From Leisingera aquimarina DSM 24565 (lineage in GTDB: Bacteria > Pseudomonadota > Alphaproteobacteria > Rhodobacterales > Rhodobacteraceae): a DNA stretch of 64,000 bases. The notes under the pieces were generated by a model. That model did no database searches, was not told the DNA's origin, and saw nothing but the letters and a program-made list of their open reading frames with translations. Numbering within the stretch: the stretch's first letter is position 1; each line of letters opens with the position of its first letter. The position numbers were made by a program, and so were the translations under genes. This document shows positions 24,749-33,379 of the stretch, piece by piece. The stretch spans positions 2,588,009-2,652,008 of the forward strand of contig NZ_KI421504.1 in the NCBI RefSeq assembly GCF_000473165.1, written 5' to 3'.

Positions 24749-25665
24749 TGGTCTGCACGCGCAATCAGGCCTTGGGCGGTGCATTGCTGGTGGTGGCCTA
24801 TACCGGCCTGATTGCCTCAGCTGACGGGATCACCAAATTGCTGGCGGGGCAGTATGCCGCGGCGCAGCTTTATGCGCTGTCCGGCGCCATGGTGGTGGGG
24901 TTCTGCCTGCTGGCGGACCGGCTGCCGGCGCAGCGCGGCGGTTTCCGCACCCGCTGCCCGCGGGCGATGGCGCTCAGGTCAGTGGCGACGCTGATCGCTG
25001 CGGTCTGTTTCTTCTATGCCTTCCGGCTGCTGCCCTTTGCCGAGGTTTTTGTGTTTATCGGCCTGATGCCGCTGCTGGCGGGTGCCATGTCCGGAGCAGT
25101 ATTGAAAGAGCCTGTGCGCCCTGCGGCCTGGATTGCGCTGGCGGCGGGATTTTGCGGCGTGCTGTTCCTGCTGCCGCATGGCAACGAGGACGCCCATGCG
25201 TCCTGGGGCCACTTCGTGGCCTTCGGCGCAGTGGTCGCTGGTACATTTTCCATGACGATGGCACGGTTTATCGGCCGGTATGAAAGCAATGCGCTGGCGC
25301 AGGTGTTCTATCCCAACCTGACGCTCTGCGGTGCAATGCTGTTGGCGCTGCCGTTTGTATGGGTGCCGATGCCGCTTGCTGATGTGGGGTGGGCTGCGGC
25401 CTATGCCTTTTTGCTGTTCGGCGCCCGCTGGCTGCTGGTGGTGGCGTTGCGGCTCATGGCCTCTTATGCGGTGACGCCGCTGATGAACCTGCAATTCATC
25501 TGGATGGCGGTTATCGGTTCAGTCTTTTTTGGGGAGTTTCCGCCGGCCTCCACCTATATCGGCGGCGCCATCGTGATTGCGTCCGGTCTGTATTTGGTCT
25601 GGGACCAGTTTGCACCTGCGATGCCGCGCCTGCGCAGTGCCGGGCGGCTGCAGACCGATCCGTGA
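24748..25665 (+). CDS. EamA/DMT-family membrane transporter
   Basis: A 305-residue integral membrane protein with about ten hydrophobic segments in two homologous halves of the EamA/DMT fold. The first half contains LGGALLVVAYTGLIASADG and LIAAVCFFYAFRLLPFAEVF; the second ends TYIGGAIVIASGLYLVWDQF. ATG 24748 overlaps the stop of the unknown 353-aa gene (TGATG), so the three genes 22984-25665 look like one unit. EamA proteins commonly export small metabolites or nucleotide sugars. In this setting export of a product of the FSSGS locus is plausible but unproven. A terminator pair follows. Confidence 0.9.
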   Translation: MVCTRNQALGGALLVVAYTGLIASADGITKLLAGQYAAAQLYALSGAMVVGFCLLADRLPAQRGGFRTRCPRAMALRSVATLIAAVCFFYAFRLLPFAEVFVFIGLMPLLAGAMSGAVLKEPVRPAAWIALAAGFCGVLFLLPHGNEDAHASWGHFVAFGAVVAGTFSMTMARFIGRYESNALAQVFYPNLTLCGAMLLALPFVWVPMPLADVGWAAAYAFLLFGARWLLVVALRLMASYAVTPLMNLQFIWMAVIGSVFFGEFPPASTYIGGAIVIASGLYLVWDQFAPAMPRLRSAGRLQTDP

Positions 25666-25728
25666 AGCCTGATCCCTGAATTGCGGCGCGCCATAAGGGG
25701 CGCCGGAATTATGCGATAATTGCGGCTT

Positions 25729-25771
25729 GGAAAACACGCGTTTTCCAGATCGTTTCCCGCGTCGGGAAACG
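25729..25771. terminator. tandem palindromes, bidirectional terminator (EamA/erpA)
   Basis: GGAAAAC ACGC GTTTTCC (25729-25746) and CGTTTCCC GCGTC GGGAAACG (25751-25771), two perfect stems five bases apart in a convergent gene gap. Confidence 0.75.
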
Positions 25772-25788
25772 AAAAGCCAAGGAGTGTA

Positions 25789-26112
25789 TCACATCGAAAA
25801 TGAGGTGCCGCAGCCGCAGCTGGAGATGGCATTGGGGTTCTCGATGGTGAACCGCGCGCCGATCAGCTCTTCGGTGAAATCGATCACGGCATTTTCCAGG
25901 AACGGCAGCGAGACCTCGTCCACCACAACCCTTTCGCCCTGGCCTTCAAGCACCAGATCGTCCGTTTTGGGCGCATCGAGCGCGATCTCATATTGAAAGC
26001 CCGAGCAGCCGCCGCCTTCGACCGCGACGCGCAGAGCCTGGCCCTGATCCGCGGCGCCGATTTCGGCCAGCCGGGCAAAGGCGCGGTCGGTGACTTTCGG
26101 GGGCAGGTTCAT
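25789..26112 (-). CDS. erpA: iron-sulfur cluster insertion protein ErpA
   Basis: A 107-residue A-type Fe-S carrier that delivers clusters to apo-enzymes. The three conserved cysteines are present: GGGCSGFQYEI (first Cys, residue 36) and the C-terminal SSCGCGTSF pair (C99 and C101). The family text is normal from VTDRAFARLAEIGAADQGQA onward, with ELIGARFTIENPNA before the end. It is divergent from dgt with about 90 bases between the starts, so promoters for both lie there. ErpA rather than IscA is favoured by the N-terminal VTDRA and the short C-terminus. Confidence 0.9.
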   Translation of the reverse strand: MNLPPKVTDRAFARLAEIGAADQGQALRVAVEGGGCSGFQYEIALDAPKTDDLVLEGQGERVVVDEVSLPFLENAVIDFTEELIGARFTIENPNAISSCGCGTSFSM

Positions 26113-26201
26113 GCGGTCTCTCCAATGCCGTGTTGCAGCTCAAGGCATTATATATGAAGGTGCAATTCAGGCGGCAAGATTTGCTGGAGAAAAGATTTAA
26201 G

Positions 26202-27353
26202 ATGCATGCGCCTTATGCCACGTCACCGGACCGCAGCCGCGGCCGGCAGGTGACCGAGGAGGAAAGCTCCTTTCGCTCTCCCTATCAGCGCGACCGTGAC
26301 CGCATTATCCACGCCAGTGCTTTCCGGCGGCTGAAGCACAAGACCCAGGTGTTTGTCGAACACGAGGGCGACAATTACCGCACCCGGCTCACCCATTCGA
26401 TCGAGGTGGGGCAGGTGGGCCGGACGATTGCCGGCGCGCTGGGGCTGAACCAGGAGCTGACCGAGGCGGTGGCGCTGGCGCATGATCTGGGCCACACGCC
26501 GTTCGGCCACACCGGAGAGGATGCGCTGCATGCGCTGATGGCGCCCTATGGCGGCTTTGACCATAACGCCCAGGCGATCCGCATCGTGACTTGTCTGGAG
26601 CGTCACTACGCCGAATTCGACGGCTTGAACCTCACCTGGGAAACCCTTGAGGCGATTGCAAAACATAATGGCCCAGTGGTGGGGGAGCTGCCCTGGGCAC
26701 TGGCGGAATGCAATGCTGCGATGGATTTGGAGCTGCACACCCACGCAAGCGCCGAGGCGCAGGTGGCGGCGCTGGCGGATGACATCGCCTACAACAACCA
26801 CGATCTGCATGATGCGCTGCGGGCGGGTCTGTTCGGCGACGATGATCTGGCCCGGCTGCCGCTGCTGGACAAGGCGTATGGCGCGGTGGACCGGCTGTAT
26901 CCGGGCCTTGATCCCAACCGCCGGCGGCATGAGGCGCTGCGGCGCTTCTTCGGTGTCATGGTTGGCGATGTGATCGGCACCGCGCGGGCGCTGCTGGCGG
27001 ACTCAGGGGTAAAAACAGTCGAGGAGGTACGGGCGCTGGATTATCCGGTGGTGCAGTTTTCGCCGGGCCTCTGGGCCGGGCTGAAGGACATTCGCGCCTT
27101 CCTGTTCACCCGCATGTACCGCGCCCCGTCGGTGATGGAAAAGCGCGCCAAGGTCGCCAAGGTGGTGGAGGCGCTGTTTCCCTACTTCCTGGACAATCCG
27201 CAGGACATGCCGGAGCGCTGGCACGCAGATATTGCCGGTGCGGCGGACCGCACCGCGCTGGCGCGGATCGTGTCGGATTATATCGCCGGCATGACAGACC
27301 GCTTCGCCCTGCAGCAGCATGAGCGGCTGATCGGGGTGAAGGTCGAGGTCTGA
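26202..27353 (+). CDS. dgt: deoxyguanosinetriphosphate triphosphohydrolase-like protein
   Basis: A 383-residue HD-domain dNTP triphosphohydrolase. Key text is RSPYQRDRDRIIHASAFRRL, then HEGDNYRTRLTHSIEVGQVG and ALAHDLGHTPFGHTGEDAL, with the HD metal pair, then DDIAYNNHDLHDALRA as the third metal Asp region. Such enzymes degrade dGTP and other dNTPs to control pools. ATG 26202 (MHAPYATSPDRSRG) matches the family start; the upstream ATGs 26130 and 26154 add basic residues that do not. Single gene. The following 400 bases appear empty. Confidence 0.93.
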   Translation: MHAPYATSPDRSRGRQVTEEESSFRSPYQRDRDRIIHASAFRRLKHKTQVFVEHEGDNYRTRLTHSIEVGQVGRTIAGALGLNQELTEAVALAHDLGHTPFGHTGEDALHALMAPYGGFDHNAQAIRIVTCLERHYAEFDGLNLTWETLEAIAKHNGPVVGELPWALAECNAAMDLELHTHASAEAQVAALADDIAYNNHDLHDALRAGLFGDDDLARLPLLDKAYGAVDRLYPGLDPNRRRHEALRRFFGVMVGDVIGTARALLADSGVKTVEEVRALDYPVVQFSPGLWAGLKDIRAFLFTRMYRAPSVMEKRAKVAKVVEALFPYFLDNPQDMPERWHADIAGAADRTALARIVSDYIAGMTDRFALQQHERLIGVKVEV

Positions 27354-27762
27354 GGGCTTCGCCTTGTGTTGCTTGCGGTCTGTGTTGTCTGCTGCGGTCC
27401 TTTCCTGTGTGCCGTTACTGTGGGCCGTGAAACGGGCAGGGTAGAGATGGCGCCGCCACGACAGGCAGGAGGCCAGGGCCGGAACGCCAGCGCGCCCCGG
27501 GTCCGGTCAAAAGCTTCATCAGTCAGACGCCCCTGCACCTTTTGCGGAGGTGGTCTTGGGGGTCCTGGTCTCCTGTGTGCGCGGGGTGCCAGACCCGCGC
27601 GATGTGCTGCAGGTGGGTGACTGTCGCATAGTCGGGTTACGGCCGCGCAAGCAGGGCGTGCGGTGAGACGGGCTTTGGCGCAACGCCGTGTGGCGGCTTG
27701 TTCTGCTGTAAGTGTTCCTGTAATGTTCTCTTCAAAATACATGATAGGAGAGGATTGCCGGA
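27354..27762. other. intergenic, no gene seen
   Basis: About 410 bases after dgt. The open frames here, on both strands, are short and lack ribosome sites or recognisable text. A slightly C/T-rich strand near 27370-27420 and a short A/T-rich stretch at about 27720-27760 (likely the promoter of the GFA gene) are all that stands out. Confidence 0.5.
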
Positions 27763-28155
27763 ATGATTGAGGGAAGCTGCTGCTGCGGCGCGGTAAAGTT
27801 TGAGCTGCTGGCGCAGCCGACGCTGATGGGCACATGCCATTGCTCCCGTTGTCGCAAGGCCGGCGCTAGCACCATTGTGTTTGTGAAGAAGGAAGACCTG
27901 CGCTGGATTGCCGGCAGGGACGAGGTGGTGCTGTACCAGCCCGCGCCGCCCTATAAATACGGCCGCTGTTTCTGCCGGATCTGCGGCAGCTCGCTGGGGG
28001 AGATATTGTCGGAGGACGCCAGTTTTCCGATCGCCGCAAATGCACTGGACGGGGCGCTGGAGGTGACGAACAGTTTCCACGAGTTCGTGGGAGAGAAACC
28101 GGGCTGGTATGAGATCTGCGGCGGAGCAAAGCAGTCGGAGGGGCATCCGGCATAA
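27763..28155 (+). CDS. GFA-family (CENP-V/GFA) protein
   Basis: A 130-residue member of the glutathione-dependent formaldehyde-activating enzyme fold. Cysteines typical of the family appear in GSCCCGAVKFEL at the start, CHCSRCRKAGAS in the middle and CRICGSSLGEI near the centre, arranged in zinc pairs. GFA enzymes condense formaldehyde with glutathione, but many family members have other or unknown roles, and no formaldehyde-pathway gene is nearby. ATG 27763 has AGGAGAGG about nine bases upstream. It stands alone. Confidence 0.87.
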   Translation: MIEGSCCCGAVKFELLAQPTLMGTCHCSRCRKAGASTIVFVKKEDLRWIAGRDEVVLYQPAPPYKYGRCFCRICGSSLGEILSEDASFPIAANALDGALEVTNSFHEFVGEKPGWYEICGGAKQSEGHPA

Positions 28156-28386
28156 GTGCGGCGAGTCTTTTGACCGGGCTGCTTGCGGCCGGGTCTGCGC
28201 CGGATCTCTCCAACAGGAAGGCGCGTTTGCACCGGCCTGAGGCAGGGCGCGGACCTGCTGTTGTCTTTTGGAGCCTGGAAATCCTGAGCCAGATTCCTGA
28301 ATTGGCCGTAAGCCGTGCTATGATCTGGCCCTATGATGCCGCGGGTCATCAGCGCTATCCGCGGGAGGAACAGCAAGGGGAAAGCC
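28156..28386. other. intergenic before the YciI pair
   Basis: A 231-base gap. The plus frame that spans it is open only by chance (it continues into the second YciI gene). Nothing specific was recognised. Confidence 0.4.
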
Positions 28387-28686
28387 ATGGCACGCTGGAC
28401 CGTCACATTCATGGACAAACCCGAAATGGACCGGGTGCGCGGCGACAAGAAGCGGCGCGAGGCGCATATCGCCTTTGTGCGGTCGCGGCCCGAACTGCAG
28501 ATCGGCGGCGCACTGGCGATGCGGCCGATGCAGGACTTTCCCGGCGCGATCTGGAATGTAGAGGCCGAGACCCGCCAGGATGTCGAGCGGCTGATCCTGC
28601 AGGATCCTTATTACGTGGCCAGCTTGCGCACTTACAAGATTACCGAATGGGGCACTGCCTCTGCCATTCAGGGAATGCTGTCATGA
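28387..28686 (+). CDS. YciI-family protein, first of a coupled pair
   Basis: A 99-residue YciI-like alpha/beta (ferredoxin-like) protein. It begins MARWTVTFMDKPEMDRVRGD with a basic stretch, and has KRREAHIAFVRSRPELQIGG and ETRQDVERLILQDPYYVASL, the typical dimer fold with a conserved His in AHIAF. ATG 28387 has AAGGGG ten bases upstream, better than ATG 28333. Its stop overlaps the start of the next gene (ATGA), which encodes a second YciI-type protein. YciI proteins are small enzymes or regulators of unknown reaction. Confidence 0.85.
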   Translation: MARWTVTFMDKPEMDRVRGDKKRREAHIAFVRSRPELQIGGALAMRPMQDFPGAIWNVEAETRQDVERLILQDPYYVASLRTYKITEWGTASAIQGMLS

Positions 28687-29021
28687 CTGCACCTCAGGAG
28701 CTCCGCCAATCCGCGCCCGCGCTGACCCGCTGGGCGGTGCTGTTCCGCGATGCGCCTGCAATGATGGACATCCGCGCCAACAAGGCCCGGCGGGATGCCC
28801 ATGTAGCCTATGTCGAGGATCACCCTGAGCTGCGCCTCGGCGGCGGACTGAAACCGGACGCGGACGGCGACTTCTGCGGCGCCTTGTGGATTGTCGAGGC
28901 TGAGGACCGGATCGAGGTGGAGCATCTGATCCATGGCGATCCGTTTTACGTGCCTGCCTTCCGCTCTTACGAGATATTCACCTGGGGCAAGATTCTGGAA
29001 GACCGCAACGCGGTACTGTGA
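28683..29021 (+). CDS. YciI-family protein, second of a coupled pair
   Basis: A 112-residue paralogue of the previous gene: RWAVLFRDAPAMMDIRANKA, then RRDAHVAYVEDHPELRLGGG and DPFYVPAFRSYEIFTWGKIL. The fold matches the first copy (AHVAY aligns with AHIAF). ATG 28683 overlaps the previous stop as ATGA, and the longer in-frame ORF that begins at 28170 is rejected because most of it overlaps the first YciI gene in another frame. The two proteins probably form a heterodimer or act in one step. Confidence 0.85.
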   Translation: MTAPQELRQSAPALTRWAVLFRDAPAMMDIRANKARRDAHVAYVEDHPELRLGGGLKPDADGDFCGALWIVEAEDRIEVEHLIHGDPFYVPAFRSYEIFTWGKILEDRNAVL

Positions 29022-29056
29022 GGCAGGGCTGTGAAGCGCGCGCCGCGGCAACGGCG

Positions 29057-29103
29057 CAATTTTCTTGAGAAAGAAAATTGGCCGGAAAATTGGAATTTTC
29101 CGG
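29057..29103. terminator. tandem perfect palindromes after the YciI pair
   Basis: CAATTTTCTT GAGA AAGAAAATTG (29057-29080) and CCGGAAAATT GG AATTTTCCGG (29082-29103), each a perfect ten-base stem one base apart. A likely terminator that precedes argS. Confidence 0.75.
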
Positions 29104-29199
29104 TACGGCCCGACTGAGCCCTCGGGCTGCCCCTGCAATGCTGTTGACCCTGCCTTTGGCCCCCGGTATCCGCATCTGTGAACATATGGGACGCCAGAT

Positions 29200-30945
29200 A
29201 TGAACCTCTTTACCGATATCCGCTCGCTTGTGATTGACAGCCTGACCGCCATGACCGGCGAAGGCGCGCTGCCCGAGGGGCTTGATTTTGCCAATGTGGC
29301 GGTGGAGCCGCCGCGTGATGCTGCCCATGGCGACATGGCGACCAATGCGGCGATGGTGCTGGCCAAGCCCGCCAAGATGAAGCCGCGCGACATTGCCGAG
29401 GCGCTGGCGGCCAGGCTGGCGGCGGATGAGCGGGTGAATTCGGCTGAAGTCGCAGGCCCCGGCTTTTTGAACCTGCGCCTTGCGCCCGGCGTCTGGCAGG
29501 GGGTTCTGAAATCGGTCCTGGACGCAGGCAAGGATTTTGGCCGCTCCGACATGGGCGCGGGCAAGCGGGTGAATGTGGAATATGTCTCTGCCAACCCGAC
29601 CGGCCCCTTGCATGTCGGCCATACCCGCGGCGCGGTGTTCGGCGATGCGCTGGCGGCGCTGCTGGCCTATGCCGGCTACGACGTGACCCGCGAGTATTAC
29701 ATCAACGACGGCGGCGGCCAGGTCGACGTGCTGGCGCGGTCTGTCTACCTGCGCTACCTGGAAGCGCACGGGCAGGAAGTGGCCTTTGCCGACGGCACCT
29801 ATCCTGGCGACTATCTGGTCCCCGTCGGGCAAGCGCTGAAGGAAAAAGTGGGCGATGCCTATGTCGGCAAGGGCGAAGACGTCTGGCTGGCCGATGTGCG
29901 CGCGTTCTCCACCGATGCGATGATGGCGCTGATCCGCGAGGATCTGGCCCAGCTTGGCATCGAAATGGATGTCTTCTATTCGGAAAAATCCCTCTATGGC
30001 ACCGGCAAGATCGAGGCGGCGCTGGAAGCGCTGGAGTCCAAGGGGCTGATCTATCAGGGCGTGCTGGAGCCGCCGAAAGGCAAGAAGCCCGACGATTGGG
30101 AGCCGCGCGAGCAGACCCTGTTCAAATCCACCGACCACGGCGACGATGTCGACCGGGCAGTGAAGAAATCCGACGGCTCTTGGACCTATTTTGCCCCCGA
30201 TATCGCCTATCACTTTGACAAGGTCGAGCGCGGCTTTGATGAGCTGATCGACATCTTCGGCGCTGACCACGGCGGTTACGTCAAACGGATGAAGGCGGCG
30301 GTTTCGGCGTTGTCCGACGGCCGGGTGCCGCTGGATATCAAGCTGTGCCAGCTGGTGAAACTGTTCAAGGACGGCCAAGAATTCAAGATGTCCAAGCGGG
30401 CAGGGACCTTTGTTACTCTGCGCGATGTGGTGGATGCGGTGGGTGCGGACGTGACCCGCTTCATGCTGCTGACCCGCAAGAACGACCAGGGCTTCGACTT
30501 TGACCTCGACAAGGCGCTGGAGCAGTCCAAGGACAACCCGGTGTTCTATGTGCAATATGCCAACGCGCGGATCTGTTCGACCCTGCGCAAGGCCGCGGAG
30601 CAGAATATTGCTGCCGATGAGGCCACCCTGAGCGCCGCGGACCTGAGCCTGATTGCCGACCCGGCGCAGCTGGCAGTGGTCAAGAAGCTGGCCGAATGGC
30701 CGCGCCAGGTGGAAATCGCCGCCCGCACCAATGAACCGCACCGAGTGGCCTTCTACCTCTATGACCTCGCCTCCGAACTGCACGGGCTGTACCATCTGGG
30801 TAAATCGAATGATGGTTTACGATTTGTTAACGAGAGCAGCCAATCGGCAACACATGCGAATTTGGCGCTGGCCCGGGCCGTTTCCGTTGTCATTTCCGCA
30901 GGTCTTGGTATTCTTGGCGTGAAACCGGCAGAAGAGATGCGATAA
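29200..30945 (+). CDS. argS: arginyl-tRNA synthetase
   Basis: A 581-residue class I synthetase that charges tRNA-Arg. The HIGH-type motif appears as [15 protein letters not shown] near residue 140, after SANPTGPL. The KMSKS equivalent is [14 protein letters not shown] near residue 395. The N-terminal Arg-specific additional domain is recognisable ([20 protein letters not shown]), as is the DALR anticodon-binding domain near the C-terminus ([20 protein letters not shown]). Normal length. It is the first gene of the conserved Rhodobacterales run argS-SPOR-nagZ-scpA-scpB. Confidence 0.97.
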   Translation: MNLFTDIRSLVIDSLTAMTGEGALPEGLDFANVAVEPPRDAAHGDMATNAAMVLAKPAKMKPRDIAEALAARLAADERVNSAEVAGPGFLNLRLAPGVWQGVLKSVLDAGKDFGRSDMGAGKRVNVEYVSANPTGPLHVGHTRGAVFGDALAALLAYAGYDVTREYYINDGGGQVDVLARSVYLRYLEAHGQEVAFADGTYPGDYLVPVGQALKEKVGDAYVGKGEDVWLADVRAFSTDAMMALIREDLAQLGIEMDVFYSEKSLYGTGKIEAALEALESKGLIYQGVLEPPKGKKPDDWEPREQTLFKSTDHGDDVDRAVKKSDGSWTYFAPDIAYHFDKVERGFDELIDIFGADHGGYVKRMKAAVSALSDGRVPLDIKLCQLVKLFKDGQEFKMSKRAGTFVTLRDVVDAVGADVTRFMLLTRKNDQGFDFDLDKALEQSKDNPVFYVQYANARICSTLRKAAEQNIAADEATLSAADLSLIADPAQLAVVKKLAEWPRQVEIAARTNEPHRVAFYLYDLASELHGLYHLGKSNDGLRFVNESSQSATHANLALARAVSVVISAGLGILGVKPAEEMR

Positions 30946-31062
30946 CCAAAGGGGCGCTAGCCCTTGCGGACATAAATCGCGCAGTCCGCCGGACTGAGGC
31001 AGTTCAAGAGACCCAGAGGCAGCGCAGCACATGCGCTGCCAAACCGGGCAGTGAGGCGGAAA

Positions 31063-32247
31063 ATGGCGTATTTTGCGCAGGCGGGCCAAGGCCGCGCCTA
31101 TACACAGGGCAGTGGTCACGAACAGGACGCTGCCCCGGACAGCACATACTCACAGCAGTATTCCGGCCAGCAATATGCCGGTCAGCACTATTCCGGGCCA
31201 GGGGCCGAACCGAATTACGGATATGAAGACCCTGCCTATGGCTATCAGCCCGAAGGGCAGGGCCATGGCCCCCAGGACTATGCCGTTTTTGCTGCTCCCG
31301 CCGGGCTGCGGGCGCGATTCTCGAAATCGCTGAGCATTCTGGGGGCGGTTGCGTCGATTGCGCTGGTCGTCGGGGTGGGTTTTTGGGGCTACAAGCTGGT
31401 GATGCGGGATGTCAGCGGCGTACCGGTGGTGCGCGCAGCCGAAGGCCCGATGCGCGAACAGCCTGCGCTGCCGGGCGGCTCGCAGGCGGATCACCAGGGG
31501 CTGGCTGTCAATGCGGTTGCCGCCAGCGGCAGCGCCGAAGCCCCTGCCGACCGGCTGACACTGGCGCCCGCCGCTATTGAGCTGACCGAAGATGACAAGC
31601 CGCTGCCTGAGCTGGCCGCCGAGGCCGCGCCGGCGGCTGTTGTGCCTGCAGCCCCGGCAGAACCCGGCGTTCCTGCAGCGCCCGGCGTCAGCGAAGAGGC
31701 TGTGGCCTCTTTCCAGAACGGCGATATCGACGCGCTGGTTGCCGAACTGGCGCGTGAGGCCGAGCCGCTTTCTGCCGCTGTGCCCGCGTCGGCGCAGGCC
31801 CCTGCTATCGTGCAGCCGGAACCGCTGCAGCCGGCGCTGGCCGCCGCCGCGCCGTCCCCCGCAATTCTGAATGCGCCGGGCGTCAAGGTCTCGCTGCGGC
31901 CATCGGCCCGGCCCGCACGGTTCAGCCCGGCTCCGGCCGCAGCCGCACCGGCAGCTGGTGCGGCACCCGTTGATGTGGATCCGGCAACCCTTGCCGCAGG
32001 CACCCGGCTGGCGCAGCTTGGCGCTTATGAAAGCCCGGAGGTGGCGCGCGCCGAATGGGATCGTATCCACACCCGGTTCTCGGACTATCTTGAAGGCAAG
32101 CAGCGGGTGATCCAGCGCGCCGAAAGCGGCGGCCGGACCTTCTACCGCCTGCGGGCGATGGGCTTTGCCGGCTTGTCGGACGCCCGCCGGTTCTGCTCGG
32201 CGCTGGTGGCTGGCAATGCCGATTGCATTCCGGTAACCACACGGTAA
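31063..32247 (+). CDS. SPOR-domain membrane protein
   Basis: A 394-residue protein with a flexible N-terminus rich in Gln, Tyr, Ser and Gly (QQYSGQQYAGQHYSG), one transmembrane helix near residue 95-115 (SILGAVASIALVVGVGFWGY), then a long Ala/Pro/Glu linker. The C-terminal SPOR domain (GTRLAQLGAYESPEVARAEW to FAGLSDARRFCSALVAGNAD) binds denuded peptidoglycan. Proteins of this type locate to the division site. ATG 31063 has GAGGCGGAAA upstream. It lies between argS and nagZ, so links cell division to wall recycling. Confidence 0.9.
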   Translation: MAYFAQAGQGRAYTQGSGHEQDAAPDSTYSQQYSGQQYAGQHYSGPGAEPNYGYEDPAYGYQPEGQGHGPQDYAVFAAPAGLRARFSKSLSILGAVASIALVVGVGFWGYKLVMRDVSGVPVVRAAEGPMREQPALPGGSQADHQGLAVNAVAASGSAEAPADRLTLAPAAIELTEDDKPLPELAAEAAPAAVVPAAPAEPGVPAAPGVSEEAVASFQNGDIDALVAELAREAEPLSAAVPASAQAPAIVQPEPLQPALAAAAPSPAILNAPGVKVSLRPSARPARFSPAPAAAAPAAGAAPVDVDPATLAAGTRLAQLGAYESPEVARAEWDRIHTRFSDYLEGKQRVIQRAESGGRTFYRLRAMGFAGLSDARRFCSALVAGNADCIPVTTR

Positions 32248-32374
32248 CAGCAACGGCTGCAGACTTAATCCCGCCCGGCTGCGAGGCCGGGCAGTGCCTG
32301 TCCCGCCTCCCCCAACGGCCCGGGTGCAGCCCTTTTCGTCCAGATTGGGGGACCGCGAACACCAGGGGGTAAGC

Positions 32375-33379
32375 ATGACCTACGGAGCCACGATCCTTGA
32401 CGCCGAAGGTCTGCGGCTGACTGCCGATGAAAAGGCGTTCTTCCGCGATGCTGACCCGTTTGGCTTCATCCTGTTTGCCCGCAATCTGGACAATGGAGAA
32501 CAGATCCAGGCGCTGTGCGATGACTTCCGCGAGGCGGTGGGCCGCAACGCGCCGATCACCATCGATCAGGAGGGCGGCCGGGTGCAGCGGCTGCGCAAAC
32601 CCCTGGCGCGCAACTGGCATCCGCCGCTGGAGCATGTGCAGCTGGCAGGCGAGGATGCAGTCCGGGCGATGTACCTGCGCTACCGTCTGATTGCCCATGA
32701 GCTGTATACGCTGGGCATCGACAGCAACTGCGCGCCGATTGCCGATGTCGCCTGCGCCGAAACCCATGAGTTCCTGAAAAACCGCTGCTATGGCACCAGC
32801 GCCGATACTGTCACCAGGATTGCCCGCGCCGTGGCCACAGCCCATCTGGACGGCGGCGTTCTGCCTGTGTTGAAACATATTCCCGGCCATGGCCGTGCCG
32901 CCGCCGACAGCCATCTGGACCTGCCGCATGTGGCAAGCCACCCGGACGCGCTGGAACAGATCGATTTCGCGGCCTTTACGGCGCTGAATGATCTGCCGCT
33001 TGGGATGACCGCGCATCTGGTCTATGACGCCTATGACGACCGCCCTGCCACAACGTCACCGGTGATGATGAGTCTGATCCGTGAACGCATCGGTTTTGAC
33101 GGGCTGATCATGACCGACGATATCTCGATGAAGGCTCTGCAGGGTTCGCTGACCGGCAACGCCCGCGCCTCGATTGAGGCGGGCTGCGATGTCGTGCTTT
33201 TGTGCAATGCCTCGCTGGAGGAACGGATTGCGGTGGCTGAGGCCGCGGGCCCCATGACAGCGGCGGCGCAGACCCGCGCAGACGCCGTTATAGCAGCCCG
33301 CCGCGCGCCTGCTGCCCTTGACATTCTGAGCGCTGAAAGAGAACTTGCCGCCCTCATGGGCGGGCAGGTGTATGGCTGA
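32375..33379 (+). CDS. nagZ: beta-N-acetylhexosaminidase NagZ
   Basis: A 334-residue cytosolic GH3 glycosidase that cuts GlcNAc from muropeptides. Recognisable blocks: GFILFARNLDNGEQIQALCD, ITIDQEGGRVQRLRKPL, the KHIPGHGRAAADSHLDLP catalytic loop with His/Asp, and the nucleophile segment GLIMTDDISMKAL. ATG 32375 (MTYGATILDAEGL) is preferred to the upstream 32294, whose extra 27 residues are Pro-rich. It is followed by scpA with an eight-base overlap. It works in the same recycling path as AnmK (51964), although the genes are separate. Confidence 0.95.
   Translation: MTYGATILDAEGLRLTADEKAFFRDADPFGFILFARNLDNGEQIQALCDDFREAVGRNAPITIDQEGGRVQRLRKPLARNWHPPLEHVQLAGEDAVRAMYLRYRLIAHELYTLGIDSNCAPIADVACAETHEFLKNRCYGTSADTVTRIARAVATAHLDGGVLPVLKHIPGHGRAAADSHLDLPHVASHPDALEQIDFAAFTALNDLPLGMTAHLVYDAYDDRPATTSPVMMSLIRERIGFDGLIMTDDISMKALQGSLTGNARASIEAGCDVVLLCNASLEERIAVAEAAGPMTAAAQTRADAVIAARRAPAALDILSAERELAALMGGQVYG

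Noticed and set aside
27278-27835. Minus-strand ORF over the dgt-GFA gap
   Set aside because: No ribosome site and no recognisable text; it overlaps real genes at both ends.
28170-29021. Single 283-codon fusion gene over the YciI pair
   Set aside because: Its first ~170 codons overlap the first YciI gene in another frame; the ATGA overlap gives a better two-gene reading.
28978-30795. Long minus-strand ORF (605 codons) opposite argS
   Set aside because: ArgS motifs are clear on the plus strand; the antisense text has no recognisable domains.
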